A DNA stretch of 64,000 bases, from positions 22,566,750-22,630,749 of the forward strand of contig JAQFVV010012396.1 in NCBI GenBank assembly GCA_028023455.1, read 5' to 3'. Below are positions 1-12,568 of this stretch, piece after piece (position 1 is the stretch's first letter; each line of letters starts with the position of its first letter). This stretch comes from Epiperipatus broadwayi. Lineage: Eukaryota; Onychophora; Udeonychophora; Euonychophora; Peripatidae. Made by a program: the position numbers and the translations under genes. Under the pieces are notes generated by a model. That model made no database searches, was not told the DNA's origin, and worked only from the letters and a program-made list of their open reading frames with translations.

Positions 1-19
1 TGTCTATTTTGCTTATTAA

Positions 20-770
20 TTCTTTAACCATCTCTTACAAGGCATCTCGGCGACATCTGACGTCACTCTAATTCTGCTAGTTTTAATGGTAGAATATTCG
101 TTTGACAGTTATTGATTAGGTTTTTAAAAGTTCTGTAAGATGGTGCCCTCTTCCGAATTATTTTTCAAGTAAAAAATAAAAAAAACCGCATTTAAAACTA
201 AACAAAGAAGAACCTTGTCGGTGATTGGCTGTCAGCCCGCTCTCAGCCAAAAAAGACATTCTGATTGGCTGGAAAGAACAAAGAAAACGCCTGATCAAAG
301 AAAATAAAGAAAAACCCTGAGATTTTCATTTCGAATGTAATTTAAGTATTAGAAAAATATAAAATGAGAAATTAAAATATTTTTTTTTAAAATATACTAA
401 AAAAACAAAATTATTTTCGAAAAATATTGAAGATTTTAGTAAAAATATTTAAGATTTAGCAAAAAAAAATCTTTACTTTTCCGTAACGTAAAATTGAAAA
501 AAAGCGTTTGCGTCAGCACTTTTTTGTTTAGACATTCGCTTTATATTTGCTGAAATTGAATATATTTTATAATAAATAAATAGCAATTTATTTTTGAAAA
601 AACTTTCATTCTTTCATAACCTGAAAAATTAGTAATATACTTTTTATAAACGTATCTGAGTTGAATTTAATATTATAGGCGAATATGTTTGTCTTCAGTT
701 TGTGAGTTGGCCAATTAAAAGATTTGATTTTTACCTCATACAACCAATAATATAATTAGTGGTTAAAGGG
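20..770 (+). mobile_element. piggyBac-like non-autonomous DNA transposon (MITE), copy 1
   Basis: A 751-bp element bounded on both sides by TTAA (16-19 and 771-774), the signature target duplication of the piggyBac superfamily. The right end reads inward from TTAA as CCCTTTAACCACTAATT; the left end is a decayed version (TTCTTTAACC). The interior has no open reading frame, so it is non-autonomous. Most of its length aligns, in reverse complement, with 54902-55645: for example GACATCTGACGTCAC near 50-67 and the GATTGGCTGG-containing block near 225-275. The assignment to piggyBac rests on TTAA plus CCC-type ends and the two matching copies; no transposase is present to confirm it. Confidence 0.72.
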
Positions 771-1268
771 TTAATATGCTAATCTCATGCAATCTGATGA
801 GTTGAATTTTCTAAAATCCTTTTTTCTTTTTAAGTAAGCCTTCATTAATTAAGTTTCCTTCAAATATAATGTATTGTTAAGTAATACACTCACCAGATTG
901 TTTTACGAGCCAACATTTTATTTATGTTTTAGTATAAAAAATACATTTGTTTAACTCTGGATTTTCTACCCAGGGTGAATCCAGAGCTTAAGCTAATCAA
1001 CGCTTTGAAACCTTATTTATTTTATAAATGTTATTCAATTCTGAAAAGGGTGACTTATTTTTGTTTTCTATGTAATTGCTATTTTTTTGTATACTCTTAA
1101 AATATCAAATACAATATTTAAATATTCCAGTTATTATAAAATCAATGAAGGTAGGATTGATTTATTGTAAATAGCAGAAAAGGAGGGGATTAAATCTTAA
1201 TGTATATTTTATTAAATCTTAATGTTTCTTTTACAAGAGAAAATCTTGAACGTATATTTTATTTAGAG

Positions 1269-1337
1269 AAATCTCTCTCTCTCTCTCTCTATATATTCTA
1301 GTGTATGTATATATATAGAGAGAGAGATTCCGATCTA

Positions 1338-1374
<37 letters not shown>
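1269..1374. repeat. (CT)n/(AT)n compound microsatellite
   Basis: CT repeats pass into AT repeats. An inverted GA stretch follows near 1317-1327, then a longer AT tract up to about 1371. The unit TATATATTCTAGTG occurs at both ends (around 1291 and 1366), so the tract contains a small duplication. Confidence 0.85.
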
Positions 1375-1908
1375 TAGTGGCATAGCAAATTAATTATATA
1401 AATTATGGTATTCAAACTAGGGTCATTTATTTTTAAAGCAGTAAATCTTATTCAATGTTGTTAGTGACATTTCCCATACTGCGTTACTGACATTTGGCTT
1501 TATCTTCGTGATTATATATATATGCTTTTTAATCTGGGGGTTACGACAAGTTCGAACCCATAAATTTCTTCATATTGTCCTGTTGATAGTTGAGCTACTC
1601 AGGACCAAACTTTCATATAATAAGGCCTTTGGCGGTGATCCCTAAGTCTGGCACATGCTATGCCTATCTGCTTTCTTTGTATACAAGGTCTGCATGTCAG
1701 TGAATGTCCACAGCATGCGTATCCATTTTTCTCTAAGCACTGCCTAAGAAGGGGGGCTTAGACTTCATTCTCATCCAGAAGCACAACCATTACCCCTTAG
1801 TTATATTTTGGCTATTATGTCAGTACCACCCAAACTTCGTATTATTATTATTTCTTTTGATTATGACCTATTTTTAGTGCTGTAATAATACTAAAATTGC
1901 ACTCTGCT

Positions 1909-2013
<105 letters not shown>

Positions 2014-2874
2014 GCCAACTACTTCCAGTTTTATTAATTAAATTTATTTCAGTCTTATACAATCCCACCATTGTAACTTATTTCTGTATTTAAGAGTATC
2101 TATATGCCTTGGGGGAAATAAAGCGTTCTTCTTACCAGTGCAATTAAAAGACGTTTCATTAAGTATTTTGTCATATAATGAAATGTTTTCAATTGTATTT
2201 TATTTATTTTCACAAATGTAATGGCATGAAAATAGTTTATATTATATCTGTAATGAATCTCAGAATGCTCCCCAAAGTAATAATGTTAGGCACCATGTTT
2301 CAGAACCGTATATAAAAGTGTTAATAGCAATTCTATGTAAATTCTTTCTGATAATTGATTGGCATCTTAATATTGGACTCACCAAAGATGTGTGTTTATG
2401 TAAAGTATATATTATTTAATTAAAAAAGAGCATATGAGAAATAATAGCATGAATGACAATATACAATTATCTATTGTTGGTAGACCGCTTGCTCATTCAC
2501 ACACATACTAATGTACTTAATTTATAAATGTATGTAAATAATCTAATTTTTATTATCCAACTTGTCTGAGTAGTTCGAATTCCTCTTTTCTCCACTTCCA
2601 AACATACACCCATGCTTGGATATATTTTAGTTTAGTCATAGTTAATAAATGTCTCATTGTTTTCTTTAATTTTGCTAGTGGGCTGAATTAAGAATTAATT
2701 TTCATGTGCCATCATTGTTATGTTATCTATTGGGTGTTTGATCTGGGGCATAGAGAGTGGGTTCAAATTCAGGCTGGTTCCTGACCTAAATCTCAGGCTT
2801 GACTGGGTTATAAGTACATTTTATGAGTTTCAACTCATGTTAGAAGAATAAACATATTTGTCTGGTACAATATA

Positions 2875-3363
2875 TTTATAAAAGTAAACAGAATATTGGT
2901 TGTGAGTTAATTTATGTTAATAACAAGGGAAGTAGTTTACTTTTAAAGCTCGAACAGGATTTTTAGCAACAATACACATAAATGGAAAAATATAGATGAG
3001 ATAGTCTGCAAGGTAGGTAAGGAAGGCATAGAAAATATTAGGCATCTGTTAAGTAAATGTAAATGCTTGCAAGCAGAAAGGGTAGAAATAATGAAGTAGT
3101 GGAGTATAAATATAAACAAAGTGATTATACAAAAAGTGGGTTCTTGATTTTTATGCTGGGTTTGGGAGTAAAATAATGTGGATTTAGTTATAAATGTCAT
3201 AGAGTTGTCAAAGATTATATTGAGAAAATGGGATGGAGCAGGATAGTGAAAAATATGGAAAAAACTTAAAGTGGAAAAGAGGATGGTAAGGTTGTTTACA
3301 CGTTTGTTTATGCATTGTGACTCCAATAAAGGAGATTTTACAATGCATCATACCACATCACAA
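2875..3363 (+). mobile_element. LINE-like repeat, 3' end, copy A
   Basis: Matches 55823-56330 in reverse complement over about 490 bp with frequent small indels. Conceptual translation on the + strand near 2995-3070 gives GIENIRHLLSKCKCLQAERV. This resembles the Cys/His-containing C-terminal tail of non-LTR retrotransposon polymerases, where HLL followed by Cys is common. The copies share a 3' terminal motif made of short ATGCATCA/CACATCAC steps (3337-3363). No RT domain is left in this copy. The LINE assignment is inference from the motif and the dispersed, tail-anchored structure; the clade is not resolved. Confidence 0.45.
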
Positions 3364-5050
3364 GTTAATTAAAAATTTAAAAATTGACAGTTACTGAGAT
3401 TAATGAACAAAAAAAGACATGGTTTCAATATAAGCTAAATGAGAATTTAAAAAAAACATCTCATGTTTGGCAACAACATCACGAGGCATCCATCCACATT
3501 TACCAATAAATTACTACAGTTCAAAACATGAGATAGCAATATAGCCCTCTCCTCACTAGACATTTTAATGATCACATGGTCAGTTCCTAAAGAGCAGCCC
3601 AACATATACACCAAGATAGTCAGTATCTGTCTCTCCAGAATGAGCATACGCTCAACTTTATCACTGTCACTAAACCTCATCCATTCCAGTATTCTACAAT
3701 TTACAATGAGGGTTGTTCTTTTTCAGCAACATCACCACAAATGATCAGGCTAAAGAAAGTCTTCTAACTACAGCAGTCAAACTCAAAATAAGTGAACTTT
3801 TGTTCTGAACATATCAACTTTAGTCCCCATACCTCACCACTAAATCTTAAACCCCTTCCGCCACAGCTTAAATCCACAATACCCATCAACCCCATTTAAT
3901 CTAACATATTTCTTGTCTGCTACCTAGGTCATAAGTTACAAAGATCATTATTAATTAAAATCATGTATAATTACTAATGTAAATATCTACACACCATAAA
4001 ATATCTCCAAGTAATCTTATCCCTTTTAATTGTACTGTAATCGTTTATGATTGTAAGCAATCACTTGTGAAACATTTGAACAATGCTGTTTTTCTAATTG
4101 ATATCATGCTTGTTAAATCTTTTATGCCAATGTAACAATGGTAAAATCATTATAAATTTTATACAATTCATTTATTGTTCAATAAAATATATTATTGAAT
4201 AATAATGGTAATGATGATAATAATTTTTAAAATCTTTAAATTTTGTAATATATTACACTAAAATTTGATGTGCAAAAGAATTAAACCATAATATATAAAT
4301 ATTCAATAGAAATTTAATTAGTAAAAATAAAATAAATAGTAAAATATTAATAGATTAATAAAAATTATAAGTTTATTAAGTTAGATATATTATTGATGTT
4401 ATAATAAAAATAATTAGTATGTAAAGAAATTAAATGAGTTGATAAAGACTTATTGCATGCATTTAATAGGTTTATAATATAGATATTTGATGGAATGTAT
4501 TTAGTGTGAATATAAAAAGTATATGAAAAAGATTCAAAATATAATTAGTTATAATGTTCATATTTTTTTTCTATTGTTTAGGTAATATGTGTTTATATAT
4601 TGATGCACAGTAATATATTCTAGCTCCAAATGAAACTGTTCATCAGAAACTGAGATTAGCCAAGTAAAAATAAAATATAGCATTATTAAAGTAATTAAAC
4701 ATGGATTATTTATTTATTTGTTTTAACACCATATAATAATAATAATTTAAGTCCCAAAATATTAACATCTAGATCACTAAGGATATAAATATAATACCAC
4801 TTTTTTTTTGCCGTCTGAAGTTATTATATAGGAAGCATATTTATACAATAATTAATGTGAGAACATAATATTATTAGTATCAAAATGTGGCACTATGAAA
4901 GAATGAGTGATCTTAATTTGCTATCAAATATTTAGTTTAATATATTTAGACAGATTGGTCTCATGGCTTACTATGTGCTCATTACATTTAAAAAGAAGTA
5001 CAAACAAAATTTACATATAATAATTGTATAAATAAAGTCTGGAATATATT
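3364..5050. other. AT-rich spacer, nothing recognised
   Basis: A 77-codon minus-strand reading frame lies at 3447-3680 within a patch of somewhat higher G+C (3440-3930), but it shows no recognisable domain. The remainder is AT-rich with no repeats that I could match inside the window. Confidence 0.4.
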
Positions 5051-5228
5051 CCTTATAACAGTTCTTTTATATACACTTTAATGCAAACAAATTTTATTAA
5101 AAACTTCCTTATTTTCTTTACAGTAGCTCTAATGAAGACTTCAGGTCAGTCAAAACTGTAAGGCAAATAAAGAAGTTTTTAAGAAAATTTATTTGCATTA
5201 AGTGTATATAAAAGAATTGTTATAAGCA
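5051..5228. mobile_element. Hairpin MITE with ~75-bp arms
   Basis: Left arm 5051-5127 and right arm about 5156-5228 are near-perfect inverted repeats with only a few mismatches, for example CTTTTATATACACTTTAATG on the left against its complement on the right. The ~28-bp loop carries GAAGACTTCAGGTCAGTC. This is the structure of a short foldback or MITE element. It has no coding capacity, and no superfamily is assigned because no clear target duplication was identified. Confidence 0.6.
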
Positions 5229-5824
5229 ATATATATATTGTGCCCTTTTCTATAGGTCAATGATGATTATAAACGGTCAATTACTAAAAAAATTTAAAAT
5301 TAATATTATATAGTATTTAATATTATAAATTATAAATGGGCAATAAAAGGTTAATATAATATATTTAAATAATAAGTATTGTGATGGTGAGAATTGCATC
5401 TAGTTTTATATTTTTCTAAATTATTTTTCAAAATTTTATATAATCATTTTAAATGATATAAGTAGCAAATTTATTAAGACAGATAAAACTAGACTAAACA
5501 CCGGAAATGTTTATGTGACTGTCTGGAATATTTTATATATAAGCACCAGTTTAAATTAATAATGATAATTAAAATATTTAAATAGCATATTATAGAGCTG
5601 GATGGAATTGCCACACATCATAATAAAAATAAGTAGTATACATTTTGTTAATTGTTGTTTCAAAATTGTAATAGATAATAATTAATTTAAAAATAATAAT
5701 AGGTTAAAATTTAAGTCTATTACATCATGATTCTGAAACTTTGGAAATTGTTTATGGAATCCAAGTAGGAATTGACCAATAAAAAGATAGATTTTGGCAG
5801 ACAAGAGAAATCGCGCCAATTAAT

Positions 5825-5872
5825 TATAAAAACTAGGGGAGAACAAAAATGTGTTGACTCCAGAGCAGAGGT
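5825..5872 (+). promoter_or_regulatory. Candidate TATA box with first exon and splice donor
   Basis: TATAAAAA at 5825-5832 is followed 38 bases later by CAGAG|GTAAAA (donor GT at 5871). The spacing would allow initiation near 5855 and a very short first exon. A CpG-containing stretch (ATCGCGCC, 5810-5817) precedes it. The DNA is AT-rich, so TATA-like strings occur by chance. The combination with a good donor and a downstream AATAAA at 8639 raises it only to a weak candidate for a host or transposon promoter. Confidence 0.2.
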
Positions 5873-8564
5873 AAAATTTTAAGCTCTTTAAAATTTCTTT
5901 CTTTCTTCAATTATTAGTCAATTTTATTATAATTTTTAATAAATATCTTTGAAAGAAACTCATGGACAATTTAAAATCTTTCGAAGCGAATCTAAGAATA
6001 AAATTTTAAAAAAGTTCTCATAATAATGTTTCACTAACTCCACAGTTACCTGCCAGTGGATTCTATTAAAATATAATCTGAATTTTCAATAAAAAATGGA
6101 TGGATTCTTAAAACCAAGTTATAAATTTTGTAATATTTTAAAAATGTTAATGTTGTTCATTGATATAGTTCGTATAGCGTATAACTATGAATACTGCTTT
6201 CATGCGTGCAAAATTAGTGAAAGGACATTGTGCGCAAAGTTAATGAATATAATGAAAAATAAAAATAAATATTATTCGTGTAAGAATAAATGGACAAAAA
6301 GAATTTTTATGAATTACTTTCTTTAAGATGACCTGAGCAATTACTCTAGAAATAGTTAAAGATCAAAAATGTCGTATATAAAATAATAATGAATAAAAGT
6401 GAAATTACTAAGGAAAGTACTTGCCTGAAGAAGAAGAAGAAAAAAAAATAGTGTACAGAGAAATAAATATAAAATATTGGATCCATGGAAAAACGCAATT
6501 GGTACCGTAATGATTAAATACTCGTAGTTCTGCTAGAAATAAAGATGCATCAACGCGCCGAGGTAATATTCGCCCGAACATTAAAAAACTTCGTGGGATA
6601 ACTAAATAAATATTTTTAATAATTTGAATTAAACATTGGAACTAAAGATCGTCTAAACAGTTAACTAAATGAACTAATTTATTTTAAAACTCTAATAATC
6701 AGAAAGAAGAACATTCGGAAAAAGAAGAAATAATAAATATTATGAGACTAACCAAGATTTGCCGACAGAAAAATATGTGATTATGGTTTAAAATATTTTC
6801 TTTATTAATTTAAGTTAAATATTAGGTTTAAATAGTGATAGGGAAACAAATACATTAATTCACAATAACATTATATAAAATAATATGTTTTTTTTTTAAT
6901 TTTGAATGTTTAAATAAAATTGTATGTGTGTGGAAATTTTGTATGTTTGCGATGCTCGAGAAGAAAGAAACCTACTACAAACTCTAATAGGAAGGTAAAA
7001 GATTATTTTGGTATGTTTTATGGTTATTAATAATATAATGTATGTTTTATTTATTTAGATCAGCTGTGAATCGAATGAATGTAATGCAAAATTTTATTGT
7101 TATAATTATTGTAAAACGCATTTTGAAAAACAACACTCTAAAACATTATGAGATGTGATTAGATTTTTTAAAAATATGCATATGACAATCATTTAATATG
7201 TGATTAATATAGTTCAATATAACCAATGGTTATGTCATATTTTCTGTTAAATTTTCTGATTAGGATATTTAAGTGATATTTTAATAAAACGTAGATGTCG
7301 AACCTACAGAGTAATAAAGCAAGACAAATTGTTCTTATAGAATAGGGAAATGTTTATAGTAGTGAATTTTGTTTAATGTTTTAAAAGGTAGTTAGTTTTA
7401 TCGATGTTGGATACAGTGAAAATCTTGAGAGATAGTTTGGATAGTGACTTGGTAGTACGTGGAGATTCGGAAACCAAGATGATGTATTAAAAAACTAGGA
7501 TGCTACAGGGAATGGAATTAATAAGTAGTTTTAGATGGTAATCAGCGTAGTTAACAAAGCCCTATGACTGTTACACATGTTGTCATGGACAGTGTTATTT
7601 TATCTTTCTTGTGAATCTTATTAGATGTTTGGTAAAGCTGAATAAATAGCTGCCACATCATGCTTATTGCCAGGGTTATTAGACAAGGAATGTCGGCCCT
7701 ATCCACACTGTTCCATACATTTTGAAGTATATATTTTGGTAAGTTATCTATCTATCTTCCCAATATCCTATACATCTTTTGCTATCTTTATCTGTATTTC
7801 TTGCAACTACATCGTTATTTGATAAGTCTATTGAAAAGAAATAATAGATATTTTTAGAATGTATGTCATGCTGTTATTTGAAATAAGAATAGTTAGGTAT
7901 TAACAAAGAGTAGATTATGATTATTGAAAGAGAGATGCAGATATCCTAAGAAAGGAAGGAGTCAGAGAATTATCTTAATTTTTCAAGAAATGAACTATAG
8001 CTTTATAAAAATCTATCTAAGTAGAAATATACAAAAATATAAAAAAAATGATTTAACGTTTTCTTATTGTTGATTATATTTAAAAATATAAGTATTGCAT
8101 ATTTAAAGAATATAATAACATTTAATAATTATAATATATGTGAAAATAAAACAGGTGATAATTAAACTCGTGTTGTGGCATTAGACATGAGTATGGCTTA
8201 TGAAAAAAATGTATTAGAGTTTACGAGCATTAGATAACAAATGTAATAGGTAGTAATAATATATGAACAAGATGCAAAATGGCTTATATAGAGTTACAAA
8301 AGAATGTAATTTTTTTTTAGAGGAAAAACCATATTGATTATAAATTTATAATGTTTATAAATGATGTTTACCCACATATATAACTTATAATACTGTAATT
8401 TTTAATATTAAAAAGTAAAGAATAGTATTACCCATATAATAGTTAAACTAAGTAATATAATAAATCTAATTAGAAATAAATAAATGACTTATAAAAGGTA
8501 TAATAATTTTAATCAGCTGTAAAAGAAATCTAAAAAAAATGTATAATTTAACTTTTGTAGTGTT

Positions 8565-8704
8565 AAAAGAAAGGAGGATATCCCTTGTAAATAAATGTAA
8601 ATAGATTTGTTTGTTTTATCTTAATTTTGATTGTTGTTAATAAAATTCTAAAATTTGTTTTATTTAAACTTGTGTCTGAGTTTTGTTTTCTCTACATCAT
8701 TACA
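8565..8704 (+). promoter_or_regulatory. Candidate poly(A) region or short LTR-like end
   Basis: A purine-rich run (AAAGAAAGGAGGA, about 8567-8579) is followed at 8586 by TGTAAAT. There is an AATAAA at 8639-8644, a GT-rich stretch TTGTGTCTGAGTTTTG at about 8669-8684, and CATTACA at 8698-8704. The layout fits either a transcript 3' end (AATAAA plus GU-rich element) or a polypurine tract and short LTR. TGTAA...TTACA termini are also used by the two LTR elements in this window. No second LTR copy was found, so both readings remain open. Confidence 0.25.
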
Positions 8705-9540
8705 TGAATTCATAGGATATATTTACCGTCATTAAACTAAGTATATAATTGTTTTGCACAAAACATAAATAGAGAAGTATATTTAATCTTAAATATTTAT
8801 TGGTGTTTTTTGTAATTGAATAATTATAAAATTGCATTGCGTTACTGGTCATAAATCCATTGTCATAATAATTTGCTAAATTGTATGCTATTAGTTGCCA
8901 CTTGCTTCATTTATCAGATTATCTAAACACTGCCACTTACTAATTTATTTTATTACGTAAGGAAAAGATAAACAAATGGAGGATATTAGATTATTAACTA
9001 AATTTATTACAGTTATAAATTTGTGATAAAAGAAAAGTTGTAGTAGTTAGATTAAACAATGAAGATTGTGATTATTATTCTTATTGTTTTATTATTAATC
9101 TAACTTTAGAGTAGTAAATTATGACACAAAATCCCTTATCATATTTTGCTACTTTATTTAATTTAACCTTGAATAAATTTAAGAACCTGAGATTATTTTA
9201 TCTGAGCTAGAGAATTACTATTATTGTTGTTATAGATAAAAATTAATACTTGAATTGTTAAATGAGTTTAATGATTAGATGTTGCAGAAATCATAAGAAT
9301 ACTATATAGTTATTATATGTAATAGTACTGTAAAGGGGGATAGTATTCTTATGCCATTGAGGTGGTATCCTATGGGATATTATCTCAATGCAATCTACTT
9401 TGTCACTCTTTATTTCCACTTCTAGTCTTATGAATTATAGAATAGTTATTTGAGTTAGTCTAAAACAGAACCTAAGTTAATTTTAAGAAACCTGAGCTAG
9501 TAAAGCATTTAATTGAATATCTCATTAACTATTAGAGCTA

Positions 9541-9750
9541 GAACCCGGTGAGGCGATTTCAATAGATTATATTATTTATTTTTGGGAGAAGTGGAGTACA
9601 CATATACACGTAGATACACGTAGGGTGAGAGGGTAGATTGTGGCGTAACATGGTGGAATCAAGGTGTACGTAGTTACACAACATAGGCCAGATTGTCGCG
9701 GTCCAACTGCGGAGAGGGGCACGATGCAGATGGAGAAAGAGGTTACAATA
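9541..9750. other. GC-richer unassigned flank before the gap
   Basis: About 200 bases markedly richer in G+C and CpG than the surroundings (for example TTGTCGCGGTCCAACTGCGG). It does not match the start of the 3' LTR at 17887, so it is probably genomic flank or another repeat upstream of the gypsy element. It ends in GGTTACAATA directly at the gap. Confidence 0.35.
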
Positions 9751-10250
9751 NNNNNNNNNNNNNNNNNNNNNNNNNNNNNNNNNNNNNNNNNNNNNNNNNN
9801 NNNNNNNNNNNNNNNNNNNNNNNNNNNNNNNNNNNNNNNNNNNNNNNNNNNNNNNNNNNNNNNNNNNNNNNNNNNNNNNNNNNNNNNNNNNNNNNNNNNN
9901 NNNNNNNNNNNNNNNNNNNNNNNNNNNNNNNNNNNNNNNNNNNNNNNNNNNNNNNNNNNNNNNNNNNNNNNNNNNNNNNNNNNNNNNNNNNNNNNNNNNN
10001 NNNNNNNNNNNNNNNNNNNNNNNNNNNNNNNNNNNNNNNNNNNNNNNNNNNNNNNNNNNNNNNNNNNNNNNNNNNNNNNNNNNNNNNNNNNNNNNNNNNN
10101 NNNNNNNNNNNNNNNNNNNNNNNNNNNNNNNNNNNNNNNNNNNNNNNNNNNNNNNNNNNNNNNNNNNNNNNNNNNNNNNNNNNNNNNNNNNNNNNNNNNN
10201 NNNNNNNNNNNNNNNNNNNNNNNNNNNNNNNNNNNNNNNNNNNNNNNNNN
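9751..10250. other. Assembly gap (500 N)
   Basis: Exactly 500 N. Comparison with the 3' LTR indicates that about 725 bp of the 5' LTR, plus its flank, should lie here, so the placeholder length is probably too short. Confidence 0.98.
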
Positions 10251-11244
10251 CGTGAGAGGGTGGTAAAAGACAGCTCTGATAATCAACCACTATAGTTAAC
10301 AAATATGGCTTTCGACATCGATGCCTCATCTAGAATGGCTGGCTAAGGCCATCGTGATCGCTGGTCGATCCGGACTTACTGTAGTAATGGTTCTTGTCAA
10401 AATATAACAACTGCCATCGTAGCACCTGCCAGTGGATTCATTTAGTTGCCTTGTCCTTGATGCCTTAAACACAGAGAAGCTACACACAACCAAATCTAAC
10501 CTGCAACCGTCCCTCCTAAAGAAGTGGAGAAAATCCACGTGACAGTCGGCAAGACATCAGATAAATTCAGAAACTAAAACCTAGGTAAAGATACATACTA
10601 TTTTGTTATATATTTCAATGTGCACATAGTTTAATTAGACAATGGCCACATGCCTTTTGTGAATGATAAAGACATTCTTGAATTTTTTGATAAATACCCA
10701 GACTAACGATTTATAAAAGTACCATCATTTATAATAGTTTTATATGTATTCTTTTCTTGTAGCACTATAGATTATAATCTGTTTTTTCATTTCATGTTAA
10801 TGTGTTTTTTATATCACTTTTACGATTAATTTATTCTATTAAATCTATTATTTTATTTAAACCTGCCTTGTCTCATTCTTCACCACTCCAAAAAAGGGTA
10901 GTCTAGTCTAAGGGTGGGAAAACTATTATTCATTTTTTTTTATTATTGAATTAACATGTGGAAGATGGTGGTGCAGTATTTGATCCTATTAAATTTATAA
11001 ATCAGCCAAGCACTGTAACTCTGTCAGATCTTACAGCAGTCGAGAGATGGTTGGTTGGAAAAAATAATCTGGTGCTATATCCGTATAGCATACAGATTCG
11101 GTCAAATATGGATATAGACTTGTGTATGTCAATATGTTCTCTCTGCTTGAGGTAGCAGAAAGTGGACGATCTTGAATCATTAGAATTCCCCATTATGCAC
11201 TCATAAAAGGGAAGTCAGCCTTCGATCATCCCGTGCCCATTACC
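10251..11244 (+). repeat. Gypsy element 5' LTR (3' portion)
   Basis: Aligns co-linearly with 18609-19604, at an offset of 8358-8360 with only a few small indels. By eye there are roughly 60 mismatches over about 990 bp (~6%), mostly transitions and many at CpG. It ends at CATTAC|C, where the 3' LTR has CGTTACA; the termini are read as TGTAATG...CATTACA. The first ~725 bp are lost in the gap. The divergence implies an old insertion. Confidence 0.88.
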
Positions 11245-11248
11245 TATT

Positions 11249-11266
11249 TTGGGGCCAGTCCGGGAT
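11249..11266 (+). promoter_or_regulatory. Primer binding site, tRNA-Pro-like
   Basis: TTGGGGCCAGTCCGGGAT lies five bases after the 5' LTR end. It matches the tRNA-Pro-type primer site used by gammaretroviruses (TGGGGGCTCGTCCGGGAT) at 15 of 18 positions. The position directly downstream of the LTR is what a reverse-transcription primer site requires. Confidence 0.7.
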
Positions 11267-12568
11267 TATCTATTGCTGCGCAATTAATAATCATGTGTTA
11301 AATAATTTTATAAGGTAACATAAATATTTTCTAAAATAAAAATTGTTTTAATATATGTGTTTCAAACATATAAAATTAGCGTTGTAAGTTAAAGTGGCGA
11401 GAAGTGAAGACGAAGGGGATAAGTTTTATTTTATGATACTTTATACGAGCATTTCACGTCAAATGTGTACAAAGAATAGAAAGAGGGGGAATTTTTTTTT
11501 GTTATTATTACGAAAGTTTTGAAATGCGTAGTGAGGAATAATCTAAGACAAGAATATTTAGACAAGTTGTAATGAACAAAGAACTGATTATATCAAATGA
11601 TTGCTGTAATGTAATATAAATCGTTTTTAAAGAAAAAAGAAAGAGAATAATACAAAGTTTCATGAAAGTTTACGATGAATAATAAAAATATATATATAGT
11701 AGCCGCATAGCTCAGTAAAGTTAAAAAATAGATAAATGTGTGTGTGTTTCATAATCGTATAATAAAATGTAATAATTATAGCGATCGAATATAGATTATC
11801 TGGATGTAATTAATTAACGAAAACATAAAATAGTTAAGTTAGAAATAGTGAAACAGTTTCAGTAATGTTGTAGTTATAAAGGTTAAATGATTAAAATAGT
11901 TGAAACTAAGTTAAATGAAGAAATATATATGTGTGAATAAATAATAATGGTCCTAGTTAAGTGGAAAATAAAATATTTTAATGATAAAAGGAATTTGCGT
12001 GTATAATTTAAATTGAAGAAACTATAAGTATTGTCGCGTATTTTAGTTAAGAGAAGTATATATATATGTGTGTGTGTATGATCTTGTTCAAAATAGCAGT
12101 AACCTTAAGTGGCCGAATTTTGTAAATGTAGGAGTAGAAAAATTGATATATTGGAAGGGTAATGTTGGAGACACAGTCAAATAAAATGAATTTATAATGT
12201 ATATCAGTAACAGAAGAACAAGTATGGTATTTAAGTAAGTTAAATTTAAAAGAATATATAAGTGCATCATTTAATTGAAATATAGGGGTCAGAGGTAGAT
12301 GAGTAGGGAGAATAGAGGACAATCATCAAGGTGGACAGACAGTTGGGCAAATCTAAGGCAGGCGGGTAAGAAGATGAACCAGAGTACGGATGTTTGGGTT
12401 GGCTAGCGATCTGAATGCTGATCGATAGACAACTAAGAAATTAAAAGTTAATCAAAGTGAAAAAACATAAAGTCAGTCGAAAGAAGTTGTGTATAAGTCT
12501 AGTCAGAAGAGGTCAAAAGTAGGAATAATCAGTCCAGATATAAAGAAAGTTAAATAAAAATCATATTT
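11267..12568 (+). other. Gypsy untranslated leader
   Basis: About 1.3 kb between primer site and gag, AT-rich and without a recognisable reading frame. A long leader is not unusual for gypsy-type elements. Possible packaging signals cannot be identified by eye. Confidence 0.5.

Larger units (their letters stand above)
5229..9540. other. AT-rich spacer with candidate transcription signals
   Basis: No open reading frame with recognisable homology. The candidate TATA box/splice donor at 5825-5872 and the candidate poly(A) or LTR-like end at 8565-8704 are listed separately. A small 76-codon frame (6096-6326, +) has no recognisable feature. A short imperfect hairpin lies at 9353-9392 (CATTGAG...CTCAATG). 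Confidence 0.35.

Noticed and set aside
3447-3680. 77-codon minus-strand frame
   Set aside because: Balanced composition but no domain or second copy in the window; not enough to call a gene.
9559-10329. Long open frames spanning the N gap on both strands
   Set aside because: They exist only because N is read as any residue; flanking parts have no domain content and are partly LTR.
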